From assembly GCA_963771005.1 (NCBI GenBank), contig CAVYRO010000008.1, positions 1,178,001 to 1,242,000 of the forward strand: a stretch of 64,000 bases of DNA. The letters are read 5' to 3'. The translations under genes were made by a program, and so were the position numbers. The DNA is from DASQZK01 sp963771005 (GTDB taxonomy: Bacteria > Bacteroidota > Bacteroidia > Bacteroidales > GCA-2748055). Below the pieces are notes generated by a model. It saw only the letters and a list, made by a program, of their open reading frames with translations, searched no databases and was not told where the DNA came from. This document shows, piece by piece, positions 62,886 through 64,000 of this stretch (the first letter of the stretch is position 1; each line of letters begins with the position of its first letter).

Positions 62886-64000
62886 TTAATTCTCTGCGAG
62901 AGGAATGATGATCGAAAACGTGGTTCCCACACCTAATTTTGAATCCACCTCGATCTTTCCCTTATGGTTTTCCACGATCCCATGTACGATGGAAAGCCCG
63001 AGGCCTGTGCCACTCGTTTCCCTCTTCGTTGAAAAGAAGGGTTCGAAGATATTCGGGATATCTCCGGGGGCAATCCCCGACCCGTTATCGGCTATTTCCA
63101 TCCGGATCGTATCCTTATCCGGATTGAAAGTCCGGATAAGGATCTCTCCGTTTTCTGTGATCGCTTCGGAAGAATTTACGATCAGGGCCACACAGGCTTG
63201 CTTGATCTGGTTCGGACTGCAGAAAATACGGTCTGAAGCCGCCCCGAAATCGGTCTGAAAACTAATATCGGCCATCTTGATGGAATGGATCATCAGGTTA
63301 TAGGTTTCCCGAAGCAGTTTATGGAGGCTGGTAATCTCGAAATCCTCCCTGTCCTTTCTCGAAAAATCAAGTAATCCTTTTACAATGTCACCGCAACGTT
63401 TGGTTTCAGCTTCAATTAATTTCAGGTCTTTCAGGATGGTATCCTTCTTCTCATGGGAAAAACTTGCATTATTCAAATGCTTGTGAATGAGCTTGGTGTA
63501 GATCAGTATTCCCGAAAGGGGATTATTGATCTCATGGGCCACTGACGAGGAAAGTTTTCCAAGAGAAGCGATCCTCTCGACATGGATAAGTTCTTTCTGT
63601 GTTTCGGAAAGTTCCTCTGTTTTTTTCTGAACCTTGTATTCCAGTTGCTGTGACCAGTTCTGGAGTTCAAAGGTGGCGGCATTGATATTATCAAGCATGT
63701 TGTTAAAAGCCAGGGAAACCTTGCGTATATCTTCAAGGAGATCTTTTTTGATCTCCAGGCGGATGCTGTGATCGCCTTTTGAGACCGCCTCACTGGCGGT
63801 GATGATCAGCTTCAGCGGATTTTTGATCCTGCGTTGTGTGAACAGGACAAGGAAAGAAACCAGAAAGATGGTGATAAGGGTTGCCAAAAGAAGAAACTCA
63901 TTGGAAGATTTTTCCACAAAAGTATCCAGGTCTTCAAGTGGAATATTGATCATGAGTGAACCCAGAAATTCTTCATTCTGCGAATGGGCATGGCACGCCG
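62886..64000 (-). CDS. Sensor histidine kinase, N-terminus outside window
   Basis: The frame is open to the window edge. Beyond the internal Met at 63953 it reads ACHAHSQNEEFLGSL, so the gene starts further right and 63953 is not the start. Next come one membrane segment (FLLLATLITIFLVSFLVLF), a HAMP domain (RRIKNPLKLIITASEAVSKGD), a HisKA dimerisation helix with phospho-His in SSSVAHEINNPLSG, and the ATPase domain (NQIKQACVALIVNSSEAI, DNGSGI, GTGLGLSIVHGI). The Cys-His just before the membrane segment is at the place where some kinases have a CxxCH heme motif; the first Cys would be off the window. It pairs with the sigma54 regulator. Confidence 0.93.
   Translation of the reverse strand, partial: ACHAHSQNEEFLGSLMINIPLEDLDTFVEKSSNEFLLLATLITIFLVSFLVLFTQRRIKNPLKLIITASEAVSKGDHSIRLEIKKDLLEDIRKVSLAFNNMLDNINAATFELQNWSQQLEYKVQKKTEELSETQKELIHVERIASLGKLSSSVAHEINNPLSGILIYTKLIHKHLNNASFSHEKKDTILKDLKLIEAETKRCGDIVKGLLDFSRKDREDFEITSLHKLLRETYNLMIHSIKMADISFQTDFGAASDRIFCSPNQIKQACVALIVNSSEAITENGEILIRTFNPDKDTIRMEIADNGSGIAPGDIPNIFEPFFSTKRETSGTGLGLSIVHGIVENHKGKIEVDSKLGVGTTFSIIIPLAEN

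Overview
The window looks like chromosomal DNA of an uncultured member of the Bacteroidota, probably Bacteroidales/Marinilabiliales-like. The evidence is a SusC/SusD polysaccharide locus, type IX secretion sorting tails, many lipoproteins and TonB-dependent receptors, a promoter of the Bacteroidota TTTG/TAnnTTTG type, and weak or absent Shine-Dalgarno sites at most starts. No rRNA, tRNA or CRISPR array was seen.

Layout. 1-3.6 kb: a frameshifted glycosidase-like gene, then a repeat cluster made of a 258-bp palindromic element, a 108-bp mini-element with a 9-bp target duplication, and an IS630-type element inserted inside that mini-element, followed by a pyrimidine-rich minisatellite. 3.6-9.5 kb: TPR protein, phosphofructokinase, TolB-like propeller protein, second palindromic element, DUF1080 lipoprotein. 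9.5-13.5 kb: an operon on the minus strand, nikR-like regulator, larE, larC, larB, membrane permease. It encodes synthesis of the nickel-pincer nucleotide cofactor, and has a dyad operator overlapping the promoter and an exact 32-bp-period array of dyads upstream. 14-23.3 kb: oxidoreductase, DoxX-like protein, methyltransferase, stand-alone E2-type acyltransferase, glycosyltransferase, and a secreted protein with a LytS/LytTR two-component pair.

23.5-41.7 kb, mostly minus strand: YhcH-like lipoprotein, GH27-like glycosidase, TonB receptor, then the polysaccharide utilization locus susC-susD-SusE-like-GH30-CBM48 protein, ended by a hairpin terminator. Upstream of it is a 1309-residue GH43 multidomain enzyme carrying a T9SS tail. 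Together they would bind, cut and import an extracellular glycan; the GH30 enzyme suggests a beta-glucan, the GH43 enzyme a xylan or arabinan, and the substrate is not settled. 42-48 kb: VOC protein, PLP decarboxylase, small Cys-rich protein, TonB receptor with lipoprotein, SDR. 48.4-58.2 kb: DUF4838 and GH20 enzymes, a HEAT-repeat protein with two DUF1080 domains and a Tat-exported Gfo/Idh/MocA oxidoreductase, a set that fits the 3-keto-sugar route of glycoside cleavage.

58.5-60.9 kb: three 206-bp tandem repeats rich in three-base-loop hairpins, an inverted-repeat element and an IS4-type insertion sequence with an intact 9-bp target duplication but two frameshifts. 60.9-64 kb: archaemetzincin, a sigma54 NtrC-type regulator and its sensor kinase, which runs off the window and may carry a c-type heme motif.

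The most unusual material is in the intergenic DNA: palindromic elements whose arms covary between copies, a family of GGA-loop hairpins, the nested insertions, and the periodic dyad array next to the lar operon.
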